A stretch of DNA of 64,000 nt. It comes from Turicibacter bilis. Its GTDB lineage: Bacteria > Bacillota_I > Bacilli_A > MOL361 > Turicibacteraceae. The first letter of the stretch is position 1. Every line of letters begins with the position of its first letter. Under the pieces are notes generated by a model. The model worked only from the letters and a program-made list of their open reading frames with translations. It was not told the DNA's origin and did not search any database. Position numbers and translations under genes: made by a program. Below are positions 27,379 through 35,884 of the stretch, piece after piece. Location of the stretch: NCBI RefSeq assembly GCF_024499055.1, contig NZ_CP071249.1:930001-994000 (forward strand), in the 5' to 3' direction.

Positions 27379-28481
27379 TAGAAGCTCACCGCCCCTGTAA
27401 ACCAATTCATTAATTTATCAAACCAAGATTGGCTTTCAACTTTTGGTGTAATAGCCTTATAAACAGGAATCTCTTGTTGAATTTCTCCATTAATTAAAAC
27501 TTGCAGTACCCCAACTTCATTGTCCTTTGCTTTTTTATATAATGATAAATTAGTTGTCACTTTTTCACTTCCATCTTTTTTAACAATCACATTGACCATT
27601 TTTTCAACATATAACTTATCACTTAATGTTTGATTCGAGACTTGAATTTCCCCTGGTTCAATAATGGTCTGTACCTGATAATTATCAAATCCATAATTAA
27701 ATAAATTCATATGATCGTTCCAATCATCTCCTGCTTTTAATGTTACTACAACTAATTCCATATCATCTTTACGTGCAGATGTCACAAGCGTTCGTCTAGC
27801 TTGTTTGGTAAACCCTGTTTTTCCCCCAATGGCATACTCATAATAACCAGTTACCAATTTATGTTTATTATGCCAAACATAAGTCATCCCATTTTTAGTA
27901 GTTGCCTTATGTGTTTCTGTTCCTGTAATTTCTCTAAAAATTGGATTATTCATCGCATATTGCATGATGAGTGCCATATCTCTAGCCGTCGATAAATTAT
28001 AAGTGGTCTCATCTAACCCGGAAGGGTTTTGGAATACACTATTTGTCATTCCGATTTCTTTTGCCTTGTCGTTCATCATCTTAACAAAACTTGCTTCATC
28101 GCCCCCAACAAATTCCGCAATTGCCATTGCGGCATCATTCCCAGATCGAAGCATGAGACCATATAGTAAATCAATTAGTTTCACTTGATCGCCTAACGTT
28201 AAATACAAAGCTGAACCCACTTGGCGTGTGACATTATCAGATATTTCTACCCATTCATCCAGATTTGCATTTTCAATCGCAACAATGGTTGTTAAGATTT
28301 TCGTAATACTTGCAATATACATTTGATCATCTGGACACTTTTCATATAACACACGCCCTGTCGATTGTTCCATCAGAATCCCACATTGCGAACTAATCTC
28401 CATTGCCGATACCCCGTTCGAATCGTTCGCTAATAAGACAACGAATATCGCAATAGTCAATAGTATCTTAATTTTTTTCAT
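27378..28481 (-). CDS. dacB: Sporulation D-alanyl-D-alanine carboxypeptidase DacB
   Basis: 367 residues, class C low-molecular-weight PBP. Signal peptide at 1-25; active-site motifs SITK, SGN and KTG are in order, followed by a C-terminal beta domain. The operon order dacB-spmA-spmB identifies it as PBP5*, which trims cortex peptidoglycan cross-linking. A sigma-E-type promoter precedes it. A second family member, dacF, is at 35872-37041. Confidence 0.93.
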   Translation of the reverse strand: MKKIKILLTIAIFVVLLANDSNGVSAMEISSQCGILMEQSTGRVLYEKCPDDQMYIASITKILTTIVAIENANLDEWVEISDNVTRQVGSALYLTLGDQVKLIDLLYGLMLRSGNDAAMAIAEFVGGDEASFVKMMNDKAKEIGMTNSVFQNPSGLDETTYNLSTARDMALIMQYAMNNPIFREITGTETHKATTKNGMTYVWHNKHKLVTGYYEYAIGGKTGFTKQARRTLVTSARKDDMELVVVTLKAGDDWNDHMNLFNYGFDNYQVQTIIEPGEIQVSNQTLSDKLYVEKMVNVIVKKDGSEKVTTNLSLYKKAKDNEVGVLQVLINGEIQQEIPVYKAITPKVESQSWFDKLMNWFTGAVSF

Positions 28482-28513
28482 TTTCTGCTCACCTCAGTCC
28501 TGTAACTATTACA

Positions 28514-28541
28514 ACTGTATGATGAATGTCCGTAAAATATC
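28514..28541 (-). promoter_or_regulatory. Candidate sigma-E promoter of dacB-spmA-spmB
   Basis: On the minus strand GATATT (28541-28536), 14 bases, CATACAGT (28521-28514). The -10 fits CATACAnT fully. dacB is sigma-E controlled in B. subtilis. Confidence 0.72.
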
Positions 28542-28607
28542 AGTGAATAAAAGCACCTGTTATGACAGATTTTTAAACATCTACACGATTTGTATACGAC
28601 TTCTAAC

Positions 28608-28644
28608 AAAAAAAACTACCCCATCTATTGATAAGGTAGCTTTA
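28608..28644 (-). terminator. Terminator of small basic protein gene
   Basis: GCTACC...GGTAG-type hairpin followed on the minus strand by seven Ts after the stop codon at 28656. Confidence 0.7.
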
Positions 28645-28655
28645 GCTCTCAATGC

Positions 28656-28799
28656 TTAATTATATGTTTTTTTCGGTTTTTTACCTTTTTTAAGTTTAGG
28701 TTTTGAATCATCAACTACTTCGGCTGCAATTTCTACATCCACTGTATTTTTAGCAGCTTTAGCTTTAGATACTTTTTTACTTTTCGGATCTTTTGGCAT
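28656..28799 (-). CDS. Small lysine-rich protein of unknown function
   Basis: 47 residues, about 30% lysine, with Lys/Pro-rich ends and a short acidic hydrophobic middle (VDVEIAAEVVDD). No family recognised. The ATG at 28799 follows AGGAGG at ideal spacing; a longer frame adds 16 residues without a ribosome site. It is flanked by spore genes and scpB and has a terminator. The charge suggests nucleic-acid or polyanion binding; a spore protein is possible. Confidence 0.7.
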   Translation of the reverse strand: MPKDPKSKKVSKAKAAKNTVDVEIAAEVVDDSKPKLKKGKKPKKTYN

Positions 28800-28862
28800 A
28801 CTAAAACCTCCTCTACTTAAAATAGGATACCTTTTTAGTATGTACAAAATGATAATGAGTAT

Positions 28863-29435
28863 TTATTCCTCCTCAGAGAAACTAAACAAATCTGATTCCT
28901 CATCTAAGTTAAAGTCTGGTGTAACGAATGGTAACTCTGGTAATTCCTCTAATGTCTTAATTCCAAAGTAATCTAAGAAGTCATCCGTTGTTCTAAATAA
29001 AATAGGACGCCCTGGACCTTCTAAACGTCCCGCTTCTTCAATAAGAGAGAACGTTAAAAGCTTTCTTAGAACATTATCACTACTTGCCCCACGAATATTT
29101 TCAATTTCATGACGGGTAATTGGTTGACGATAGGCAATAATCGCTAGAACCTCAAGTGCCGCATTCGATAATCCACGTTGATTTGGGTTTTGAATTAAAC
29201 GTTTTAAATAAATTGCATGATCTTTTTTAGTTGTCATTTTATAGACACCTGCAACTTCAATAATATCAATTCCACTACTAATACTTGCATATCGTTCTCT
29301 TAATTCAATCAATAATGATTTAATTTCAACTTCATTTACTTCTAAAACGTATTCTAATTGCTGTGTACTAATCCCTTCATCACCAACAGCAAATAATAAC
29401 CCTTCTAAAATACCTAAACGTTCTTGTTTAAACAA
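28863..29435 (-). CDS. scpB: Segregation and condensation protein B
   Basis: About 190 residues, two winged-helix domains, with the conserved NAALEVLAIIAYRQPITRHEIE and GRPILFRTTDDFLDYFG segments. It is a kleisin-associated subunit of the SMC-ScpAB condensin. The start lies inside the end of scpA; a TTG at 29435 follows AAGGTGA at good spacing, while ATG 29441 and GTG 29444 lie within that site. An acidic tail of about 25 residues ends the protein. Confidence 0.94.
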   Translation of the reverse strand: MFKQERLGILEGLLFAVGDEGISTQQLEYVLEVNEVEIKSLLIELRERYASISSGIDIIEVAGVYKMTTKKDHAIYLKRLIQNPNQRGLSNAALEVLAIIAYRQPITRHEIENIRGASSDNVLRKLLTFSLIEEAGRLEGPGRPILFRTTDDFLDYFGIKTLEELPELPFVTPDFNLDEESDLFSFSEEE

Positions 29436-30162
29436 TTTCATCACCTTCTAAACTAGAAATATAAATATCCTCATAATAATTTTGTTGAGAAATACTGATT
29501 TGATTTCCTTTTACCAGTTCAAGTAGTGCTAAAAAGGTTACAACGATATATTCTTTATCAAAACGATCAAACAAACTTATAAATGCAACGCGTTTCTTAT
29601 ATTTTAACTGTTGACCTAATGATCGCATTCGTTCTTCTACGGAAATATTTTGTGGTACAATTCTTGTCTTCAATGGTTTGGCTAATTTATGACGACGTAG
29701 TAATTTCTCAAAAGCTGAAATTAATTGTTCTACTTGAAGGTTTTGTGGAAGCTTAGCTTCTTGATCAATATAATCAGAAAAATCAATCGGTGGTTTCGTA
29801 AAGAACTGTCCACGTTCTTCTTCTAACTCTCGTAACTCTTTCGTCACTTCTTTATACTGTTGATATTCAACTAATCGTTGAATCAAAGCTTCTCTTGAAT
29901 CCTCTTCATATTCATCTTCTATTTCAACGACCTGTTTCGGTAATAAGCTCTTACTCTTTATCTCAATTAAAGTTGCGGCCATTACTAAATATTCTGACGC
30001 AATCTCAAGCTTCAAATCTTCCATGGCATGAATATAATCTAAGTACTGCTGCGTAATCTCGGCAATTTTAATATCATAAATATTTACTTTGGCTTCTTTT
30101 AATAAGTGTAAAAGTAAATCAAGTGGCCCTTCAAACGCATCAATTCGTACTTCATAACTCAT
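29428..30162 (-). CDS. scpA: Segregation and condensation protein A
   Basis: 244 residues, kleisin family. The N-terminal FEGPLDLLLHLLKEAKVNIYDI motif and the C-terminal winged helix (FLALLELVKGNQISISQ) are typical. It bridges SMC heads with ScpB. Overlap with scpB indicates coupled translation. Confidence 0.96.
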   Translation of the reverse strand: MSYEVRIDAFEGPLDLLLHLLKEAKVNIYDIKIAEITQQYLDYIHAMEDLKLEIASEYLVMAATLIEIKSKSLLPKQVVEIEDEYEEDSREALIQRLVEYQQYKEVTKELRELEEERGQFFTKPPIDFSDYIDQEAKLPQNLQVEQLISAFEKLLRRHKLAKPLKTRIVPQNISVEERMRSLGQQLKYKKRVAFISLFDRFDKEYIVVTFLALLELVKGNQISISQQNYYEDIYISSLEGDEIV

Positions 30163-30319
30163 AACCCACCTACTTCCTACTTAATAACATTTCTTAATTG
30201 TAGCGAATTTTTAACATTTGTACAATAAGTCTAAGAAAAAAACATACTTCCTTTTATTGATGTTTAGTTCATGATATCCCTAACTTCTCTATTTATCTCA
30301 ATAAGCTAAAGAATTGAAA

Positions 30320-30366
30320 AAAAGTTCCTTCACTATCATACAATCATGAGTGATTAGGAACTTTCC
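30320..30366 (-). terminator. Terminator of spoVA operon
   Basis: AAAGTTCC / GGAACTTT stem with a long loop; on the minus strand it is followed by seven Ts, after the spoVAF stop. Confidence 0.75.
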
Positions 30367-30370
30367 TCTT

Positions 30371-31834
30371 TTATTCAGGTTGTGATTTTTGTTGTTCTTG
30401 CCTTTTATGCGTATTATATCGATAAGGAATTGGATAACGAATGACACTTTTTAATAAAGCTTTAAAGTTAAATGGAATCAGTGGGTATAAATATGGCTTA
30501 CCGAAACTTTTCATTGTTGCTAAGAAAATGAAGCCAATAACAATTGTTCCAATATAGCCCCACAATCCTAATAATGCTGTTCCGACAATAATAAATAACT
30601 TAAACATTTTATTAGCCAGTCCAAGTTCATAACTTGGTGTAACAAAAGCACCTAAAGCTCCAATAGCTACATAGAATAAAATTTCTGGTCCAAATAATCC
30701 TACATCAACAGCCACTTGACCAATTAAAATCGCAGATACGATCCCAAGAGCTGAGGAAATAGCCGTTGGCGTATGTATAGAGGCTAGACGTAAAAACTCC
30801 ATTCCAATTTCACCTGATATAACTTGAAGAACAATTGGGATATTCCCTTCTTCTTGTGGTCCTATAAAATTCAGAAAATCAGGTAAATATTCTGGATGAA
30901 GCACGAATAATAGCCATGTTGGCATTAGGAAGACTGATACAATAATCCCAGCATAACGAATAAGGCGTAAGAAGGTTCCCACAGCAGGCGTTTGACGATA
31001 CTCCTCCACACTTGTTAAGTGATCGAACAAAGTCACGGGTCCAATCATGACACTTGGTGACGTATCAACAATAATCGCAATCATTCCTTGATATAAATGC
31101 GCAGCTACAACATCTGGACGTTCTGTATATCGTACGAGCGGATACGGATTATAGACCTGTCCTGTGATAAATTCTTCTAATTCTTTATCAGTCATGGTCA
31201 ATCCATCGACTTTAACTTGCTCAATACGATGCTTTACCTCATCAACCATACCTTGATCTGCAATACCTTCAATATACATTAATACCACATCTGTTTTTGA
31301 TTGGTCGCCAACCTTCAAAATAACATTTCGAAGTTTCCCTGTTCGAATCCGACGACGCGTCAGAGCCGTATTGACAACTATATTTTCTGTGTAACCATCT
31401 CTAGATCCACGAACCGTTTTTTCTGTATCTGGTTCTGCTGGACCACGGCCTGGATAGCTACGAACATCCACAACAAAGGCTTGAGTTTCTTTATCAACTA
31501 TAATCGCAACTAATCCACTTAAAACAGAGGTACAAATATCATTGACTTTATCCGTAACCGTGACTTGCTGATGAACAAGTCGATTATGAATCGTTTGAAA
31601 AATATCATCGTTCGGATGTGGTAAACTATTTAATAACAATAACTGCGTCATTAAATCTACAACTAGTTCTGAATCAACTAGCCCTGTTACATAATACAGC
31701 TGAATTCGACGTTCCATTACGACAATCTCACGCTGACCAACATCAAAACTTTTTCCAATACCTAGCTTATCTTCTAATATCTTTTGCGTTTCATCGATAT
31801 TCTTTTCGACTGGTACATATGGGTCATAGGCCAT
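30371..31834 (-). CDS. spoVAF: SpoVAF, GerA-family spore protein
   Basis: 487 residues. The soluble N-terminal half and the C-terminal half with about five membrane segments follow the GerAA/SpoVAF layout; landmarks are YTENIVVNTALTRRRIR, YIEGIADQ and SVMIGPVTLFDHLTSVEEYRQ. SpoVAF acts with the germinant-receptor-like machinery for Ca-dipicolinate release. It is the last gene of the spoVA cluster, preceded by GGTGGG. Confidence 0.95.
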   Translation of the reverse strand: MAYDPYVPVEKNIDETQKILEDKLGIGKSFDVGQREIVVMERRIQLYYVTGLVDSELVVDLMTQLLLLNSLPHPNDDIFQTIHNRLVHQQVTVTDKVNDICTSVLSGLVAIIVDKETQAFVVDVRSYPGRGPAEPDTEKTVRGSRDGYTENIVVNTALTRRRIRTGKLRNVILKVGDQSKTDVVLMYIEGIADQGMVDEVKHRIEQVKVDGLTMTDKELEEFITGQVYNPYPLVRYTERPDVVAAHLYQGMIAIIVDTSPSVMIGPVTLFDHLTSVEEYRQTPAVGTFLRLIRYAGIIVSVFLMPTWLLFVLHPEYLPDFLNFIGPQEEGNIPIVLQVISGEIGMEFLRLASIHTPTAISSALGIVSAILIGQVAVDVGLFGPEILFYVAIGALGAFVTPSYELGLANKMFKLFIIVGTALLGLWGYIGTIVIGFIFLATMKSFGKPYLYPLIPFNFKALLKSVIRYPIPYRYNTHKRQEQQKSQPE

Positions 31835-31874
31835 AATATCCCACCTTTCCCTTAATAAATCTGCCCTTTATCTC

Positions 31875-32225
31875 TCAGCCTTTTGGTTTAAAAATCAAGG
31901 CAACTATAAATGCAAATAAAATGGCGGCTGTAATTCCGGCGGCTGTTAAATCGAACATTCCCATCCCGATTCCAATAAAACCTAACTGTTCTGATTTTTC
32001 CATGGCACCGTGAATGACTGAATGTCCAAAACTCATGATTGGAAGCTGAGCTCCAGCTCCAGCAAATTTAATTAATTTATCATATAATCCAAATACATCA
32101 AGCGCGGCTCCTACAACAACAAATCCACACGTAATATGTGCTGGCGTTAACTTAAAATAATCTAATATCAATTGTCCGATTGCACAAATAATACCACCGA
32201 CAATAAAGGCTTTTATAAATATCAT
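31875..32225 (-). CDS. spoVAE: SpoVAE (SpoVAEB) dipicolinate channel protein
   Basis: 116 residues, membrane protein with about four segments and the SpoVAC/AE signature [18 protein letters not shown]. Paralogous to SpoVAC. Part of the inner-membrane channel that moves Ca-dipicolinic acid. The ribosome site is weak, so it may depend on translation of spoVAD. Confidence 0.93.
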   Translation of the reverse strand: MIFIKAFIVGGIICAIGQLILDYFKLTPAHITCGFVVVGAALDVFGLYDKLIKFAGAGAQLPIMSFGHSVIHGAMEKSEQLGFIGIGMGMFDLTAAGITAAILFAFIVALIFKPKG

Positions 32226-32271
32226 CTCTATAATCGCTTCTTTCTTATTAAAATTATCTTTAATCTTTTAC

Positions 32272-33276
32272 TTAATCTGCAGCACATAAAGCAACAGCAT
32301 GTGCAATACATGGAATTGTTTCTTTTTGCTGTAGAATTATTGGATTTAATAAAGCACCTGTTGCAACGACTAATACGTGTTTTAGCTTTTTCTCTTCTAA
32401 TAATTTTTTAATATGTCCATAAGTTACAACCGCACAGCAGCCACAACCACTACCACCAGCAAATACCGGTTGGTCATCAGAGAAAATCAACTTTCCGCAA
32501 TCATTATGTTGTTGACTAATATCGTATCCTTCACCTTTTAATATATCAATTAAAATTGGGCTTCCACACGTTGCTAAATCACCTGTCAAAATAAGATCAT
32601 AATATGAAGGATCAAGCCCTAAGTCTTGGAAATGTTGTTTAATCGTTTGAGCCGCGGCTGGCGCCATCGCTGATCCCATATCATTTGCGTCATTTTGCGC
32701 AGCATCAACGATAATTCCAACAGTTCCAGATTCAATACGAATTTTAGTTTTTTTATGACTTACTAACGCAACACCTGAACCAGTTACGGTATACTGAGCT
32801 GTATCCGGTTTAGGGCCACCGTATTCTGTTGGATTACGATACTGACGCTCTGCTGATGAATTATGGCTACTTGTTGCTGCTAATGCAATTTTAGCATTAT
32901 CACTATCAACAAAAATGGAACTTAATAATAAAGACTCCATTGATGTTGAACACGCTCCATAAATCCCAAAAAACGGAATATTCGTTTCTCTAAAGACATA
33001 GTGTGTTGGAACAATTTGATTCACAAGATCTCCAGCAAATGAAACAGATATATCACTTTCTTTAATTTTTGCTTTATTAATGACTTTTTGAATAGCACTT
33101 CTCATTAATTGTGATTCCGCTTGTTCCCATGATTTTTGACCACAGTAAGGTTCATCGTATAAAATATCAAAATCATCTTTTAATGGTCCCTGTGACTCTA
33201 ATGGACCAACTGCCGTTGCCGTCTCTAGTAAATAGACGTTATTATTAAATTTCCATGATTGACTTCCAACTTTCAT
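32272..33276 (-). CDS. spoVAD: SpoVAD dipicolinic-acid-binding protein
   Basis: 334 residues with a thiolase/ketosynthase-like fold: GACSTSMESLLLS around the pseudo-active Cys and GGSGCGCCAVVTYG near the C-terminus. SpoVAD binds dipicolinic acid on the spore inner membrane. The ATG at 33276 gives the usual MKVGxQSW opening and follows GGATGG; an ATG nine bases upstream has no room for a ribosome site. Confidence 0.95.
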   Translation of the reverse strand: MKVGSQSWKFNNNVYLLETATAVGPLESQGPLKDDFDILYDEPYCGQKSWEQAESQLMRSAIQKVINKAKIKESDISVSFAGDLVNQIVPTHYVFRETNIPFFGIYGACSTSMESLLLSSIFVDSDNAKIALAATSSHNSSAERQYRNPTEYGGPKPDTAQYTVTGSGVALVSHKKTKIRIESGTVGIIVDAAQNDANDMGSAMAPAAAQTIKQHFQDLGLDPSYYDLILTGDLATCGSPILIDILKGEGYDISQQHNDCGKLIFSDDQPVFAGGSGCGCCAVVTYGHIKKLLEEKKLKHVLVVATGALLNPIILQQKETIPCIAHAVALCAAD

Positions 33277-33315
33277 CGCTACCATCCTTTTCTTATGAAA
33301 TTCATTGATTAATCA

Positions 33316-33822
33316 TCATCGGATAATTAGAAGCCCCACTACCCTCATCATCTCCTCAAACTCTTTAAGTTGAGGGAAAATATTAAACTCTACTAAACAA
33401 TAGCGAATAATTCCAAACACATAAGCAGAAACAACAGCAAACACAATAACAGCCCCTGCTAGCTTAAAGAGGTTCGTTGCAATTCCAAGGACCACTCCTT
33501 CACTTCTACTTTCTAACGCCGCTGAAGTTAATGAGTTCGCAAATCCACTGATTGGAACGAAAGCTCCCGCTTTTGCAATTTGGCCAAACTCATCATAAAC
33601 ACCTAAACCGGTTAAAATAGCTGTAATCAAAATAACAGTTACTAACGTAAGTGTACTAGCGGTCTCACGAACAAACCCAAACCAATGAATATACATTTCG
33701 ATCAGTAATTGACCACCCAAGCAGATTAGGCCACCAAAGAAAAATGAAACAGCAGCGTTTTTTACATAATTGGGTTTTACTTCATGATTTTTTATGACTT
33801 CTTCATATTTTTTCGTTTTCAC
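33316..33822 (-). CDS. spoVAC: SpoVAC mechanosensitive dipicolinate channel
   Basis: 168 residues, about five membrane segments, with FGGLICLGGQLL and PISGFANSLTSAALE typical of SpoVAC. GTG start after GGTGACAAGAC. It is the first gene of this spoVA cluster; spoVAA and spoVAB, which precede it in B. subtilis, are not between it and sigF. Confidence 0.94.
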   Translation of the reverse strand: MKTKKYEEVIKNHEVKPNYVKNAAVSFFFGGLICLGGQLLIEMYIHWFGFVRETASTLTLVTVILITAILTGLGVYDEFGQIAKAGAFVPISGFANSLTSAALESRSEGVVLGIATNLFKLAGAVIVFAVVSAYVFGIIRYCLVEFNIFPQLKEFEEMMRVVGLLIIR

Positions 33823-33859
33823 GTCTTGTCACCACTCCTCAAAAATGAACTCTACACTT

Positions 33860-33888
33860 TAATATGACTTTTTTTCTAGAAATTATTA
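33860..33888 (-). promoter_or_regulatory. Candidate sigma-G promoter of spoVA operon
   Basis: On the minus strand TAATA (33888-33884), 17 bases, CATATTA (33866-33860). The -10 fits the forespore CATnHTA pattern fully; the -35 fits gHATR at four of five positions. Confidence 0.5.
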
Positions 33889-34087
33889 GCTAGTCACTCA
33901 AATTTCCTTATAAACTAACATTTCATATAAATAACTAATAAAAAAGATTGTTATCATTCGATGACAATCAAAAAATAATCATACAAACTCATTTTTTGAA
34001 ACATAAACACCTTCTATTTGTCATGCGTGATAATAATAGATAGACTTAAAATTAACATTGATGACAGGTATATACGAATAAAAACAA

Positions 34088-34147
34088 AAAAAGAGCGTAT
34101 CGCTCTATGACTATAAAACTTCAGTCATTTTGAGACACGCTCTTTTT
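34088..34147 (-). terminator. Terminator between sigF and spoVA
   Basis: AAAGAGCGT / ACGCTCTTT outer stem enclosing an ATGACT / AGTCAT inner stem; seven Ts follow on the minus strand. It separates spoIIA from spoVA transcription. Confidence 0.85.
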
Positions 34148-34856
34148 AAATCGTCATTTTTTCTTTTAATTCTTTTAGAATCTTCTTCTCCAAACGAGAA
34201 ACAGCTACTTGATTAATTTCTAAGCGTTTTGCTACTTCAGATTGCGTATATCCTAAGTCAAAGCGTAAATAAATGAGCATTTTCTCGATTGGATCTAAAC
34301 TTGAGACTAATTGCTTTAACACAATCTTTTGCTCAAGTTGCATCCCTTCTTGATGATTTGGAATTCGCTCAATCAGTGGCATATCTTCTTTTTCATAATT
34401 ATCTAAAGAAGCCACATTCATTGGAGCATTTAATGCCAAAATGATTTGCTCTTCTGTTAATTCTGTTGCTTCTGCGAGTTCTTTAATCGTAGGCTCTCGT
34501 TCTAATGACTTATTTAATTGATCTTTAACTTCTTGAATTTTATGGATATTACTTTTAATGCTACGGCTAATCTTAATCGGACTCTGTTCACGAATAAAGG
34601 CTTTAATTTCTCCAATAATTAGAGGAATAGCATAAGTAGATAATGTCGTATCATAAGAAGCATCGAACTGAATAATTGCCTTTAATAAGCCCATACATCC
34701 AATTTGAAATAAATCATCTTTCTCAACTTCTAAATGACCAAATTTATGAACAACCGACCAAACTAAATCCATATGATTCTTAACTAATATTAACTTTGCT
34801 TCTTCATCACCACTTTGAGCCTTTTTAATCAGCTCTTGAATTTCTTTTTTATTCAT
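34146..34856 (-). CDS. sigF: Forespore sigma factor F
   Basis: 236 residues with region 2 (VWSVVHKFGHLEVEKDDLFQIGCMGLLKAI), region 3 and region 4 (LGYTQSEVAKRLEINQVAVSRLEKKIL). Third gene of spoIIAA-spoIIAB-sigF, first compartment-specific sigma factor. Held inactive by SpoIIAB. Confidence 0.96.
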   Translation of the reverse strand: MNKKEIQELIKKAQSGDEEAKLILVKNHMDLVWSVVHKFGHLEVEKDDLFQIGCMGLLKAIIQFDASYDTTLSTYAIPLIIGEIKAFIREQSPIKISRSIKSNIHKIQEVKDQLNKSLEREPTIKELAEATELTEEQIILALNAPMNVASLDNYEKEDMPLIERIPNHQEGMQLEQKIVLKQLVSSLDPIEKMLIYLRFDLGYTQSEVAKRLEINQVAVSRLEKKILKELKEKMTI

Positions 34857-34902
34857 CTAACCATCCCTCATGCCTTGTCATTTAAGTATCATGTTTGTCA
34901 TG

Positions 34903-35343
34903 TTACTTCGTTGATGAATCTACTGGTAAAAATTCTTTTTCAAATGAAATGGTTGTTCCTATTCCTAGAACTGATTTAACTTCAAATTGATCACTAAATG
35001 ACTCCATGATCATAAATCCAAGTCCACTACGTTCCTCTTCTTGTTTCGTTGTATAAAGAGGCTGTTTAGCTAATTCGATATTTTCAATCCCTTTTCCAAA
35101 ATCTTGGATTGTCACACGCAAGCGTCGTCCCTCAAGACTTGCTTTCATATCGATGATTCCATTTTCATTATCTTCATAGCCATGAATAATGGCATTCGTA
35201 ACGCCTTCTGAGACAATCGTTTTAATTTCATTTAATTCTTGTGCATTTGGATCAAGCGGTGCAATAAAGCCAATAATGACAAGTCTTGCAAAACTTTCAT
35301 TAATACTTTTTGCAGGAAATTGTAAATGCATTTCATTATTCAT
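34903..35343 (-). CDS. spoIIAB: Anti-sigma F factor SpoIIAB
   Basis: 146 residues, GHKL serine kinase. The MxNEMHLxF opening, the N-box VTNAIIHGYEDN and the G-box GLGFMIMESFSD are clear. It binds sigma-F and phosphorylates SpoIIAA. The ATG at 35343 is chosen by alignment and by AGGGGG upstream; the stop of spoIIAA is one base away. Confidence 0.96.
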   Translation of the reverse strand: MNNEMHLQFPAKSINESFARLVIIGFIAPLDPNAQELNEIKTIVSEGVTNAIIHGYEDNENGIIDMKASLEGRRLRVTIQDFGKGIENIELAKQPLYTTKQEEERSGLGFMIMESFSDQFEVKSVLGIGTTISFEKEFLPVDSSTK

Positions 35344-35344
35344 A

Positions 35345-35698
35345 TTATGCAATCCCCCTAATTACAGACTCGAGATGCGAGTCATCATTAATTACTTTAA
35401 TAATTTGTGAAAGTCCTGATAATTCAAACACTTTCGCGACTAATGGTTTCATACCAATAACCATGACCGATCCATTGACAGCTTTTAATTGATTATATCG
35501 TCCTAAAATAATCCCAATTCCTGAACTATCCATAAAGTCCAAATGTTTAAGGTTAAAAACGATATGTTTAATCTGTGATTCACTCATCACAGTATTAAGT
35601 CGGCTACGTAATTGATCAGATGTATGATGATCTAACTCTCCATTTAAATTCACATATAACACTTGATTTTCAACATAAAGTGAGACAGTTATACTCAT
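35345..35698 (-). CDS. spoIIAA: Anti-sigma F factor antagonist SpoIIAA
   Basis: 117 residues, STAS domain. The phosphorylated serine lies in MDSSGIGIILG (about residue 58). Dephosphorylated SpoIIAA releases sigma-F. First gene of the spoIIA operon; a Spo0A-type box lies 63 bases upstream. Confidence 0.96.
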   Translation of the reverse strand: MSITVSLYVENQVLYVNLNGELDHHTSDQLRSRLNTVMSESQIKHIVFNLKHLDFMDSSGIGIILGRYNQLKAVNGSVMVIGMKPLVAKVFELSGLSQIIKVINDDSHLESVIRGIA

Positions 35699-35760
35699 AA
35701 TAATCCCCTTCCCGTGTCAGATTGATTTCATTTTAAATGAAAGTTTGAGTTTATATGTCA

Positions 35761-35770
35761 TTTTCGACAA
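35761..35770 (-). promoter_or_regulatory. Spo0A box upstream of spoIIA
   Basis: Minus-strand TTGTCGAAAA contains the core TGTCGAA. A weaker TTTGTCTTAA lies at about 35828-35837. Activation of spoIIA by Spo0A-P is established in B. subtilis. Confidence 0.6.
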
Positions 35771-35842
35771 TTATAGTGTTTTTATTTTTTTATACGTAAA
35801 TAAAGAAAGATTAAAATCACGACTCTATTTGTCTTAAAATTA

Positions 35843-35884
35843 AAAAAAAAGAGGAAAATGCATAAAACATGTTATGCATTTTCC
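35843..35884 (-). terminator. Terminator overlapping dacF stop
   Basis: GGAAAATGCATAA / TTATGCATTTTCC stem; nine Ts follow on the minus strand. The 5' arm lies within the last codons of dacF. Confidence 0.85.
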
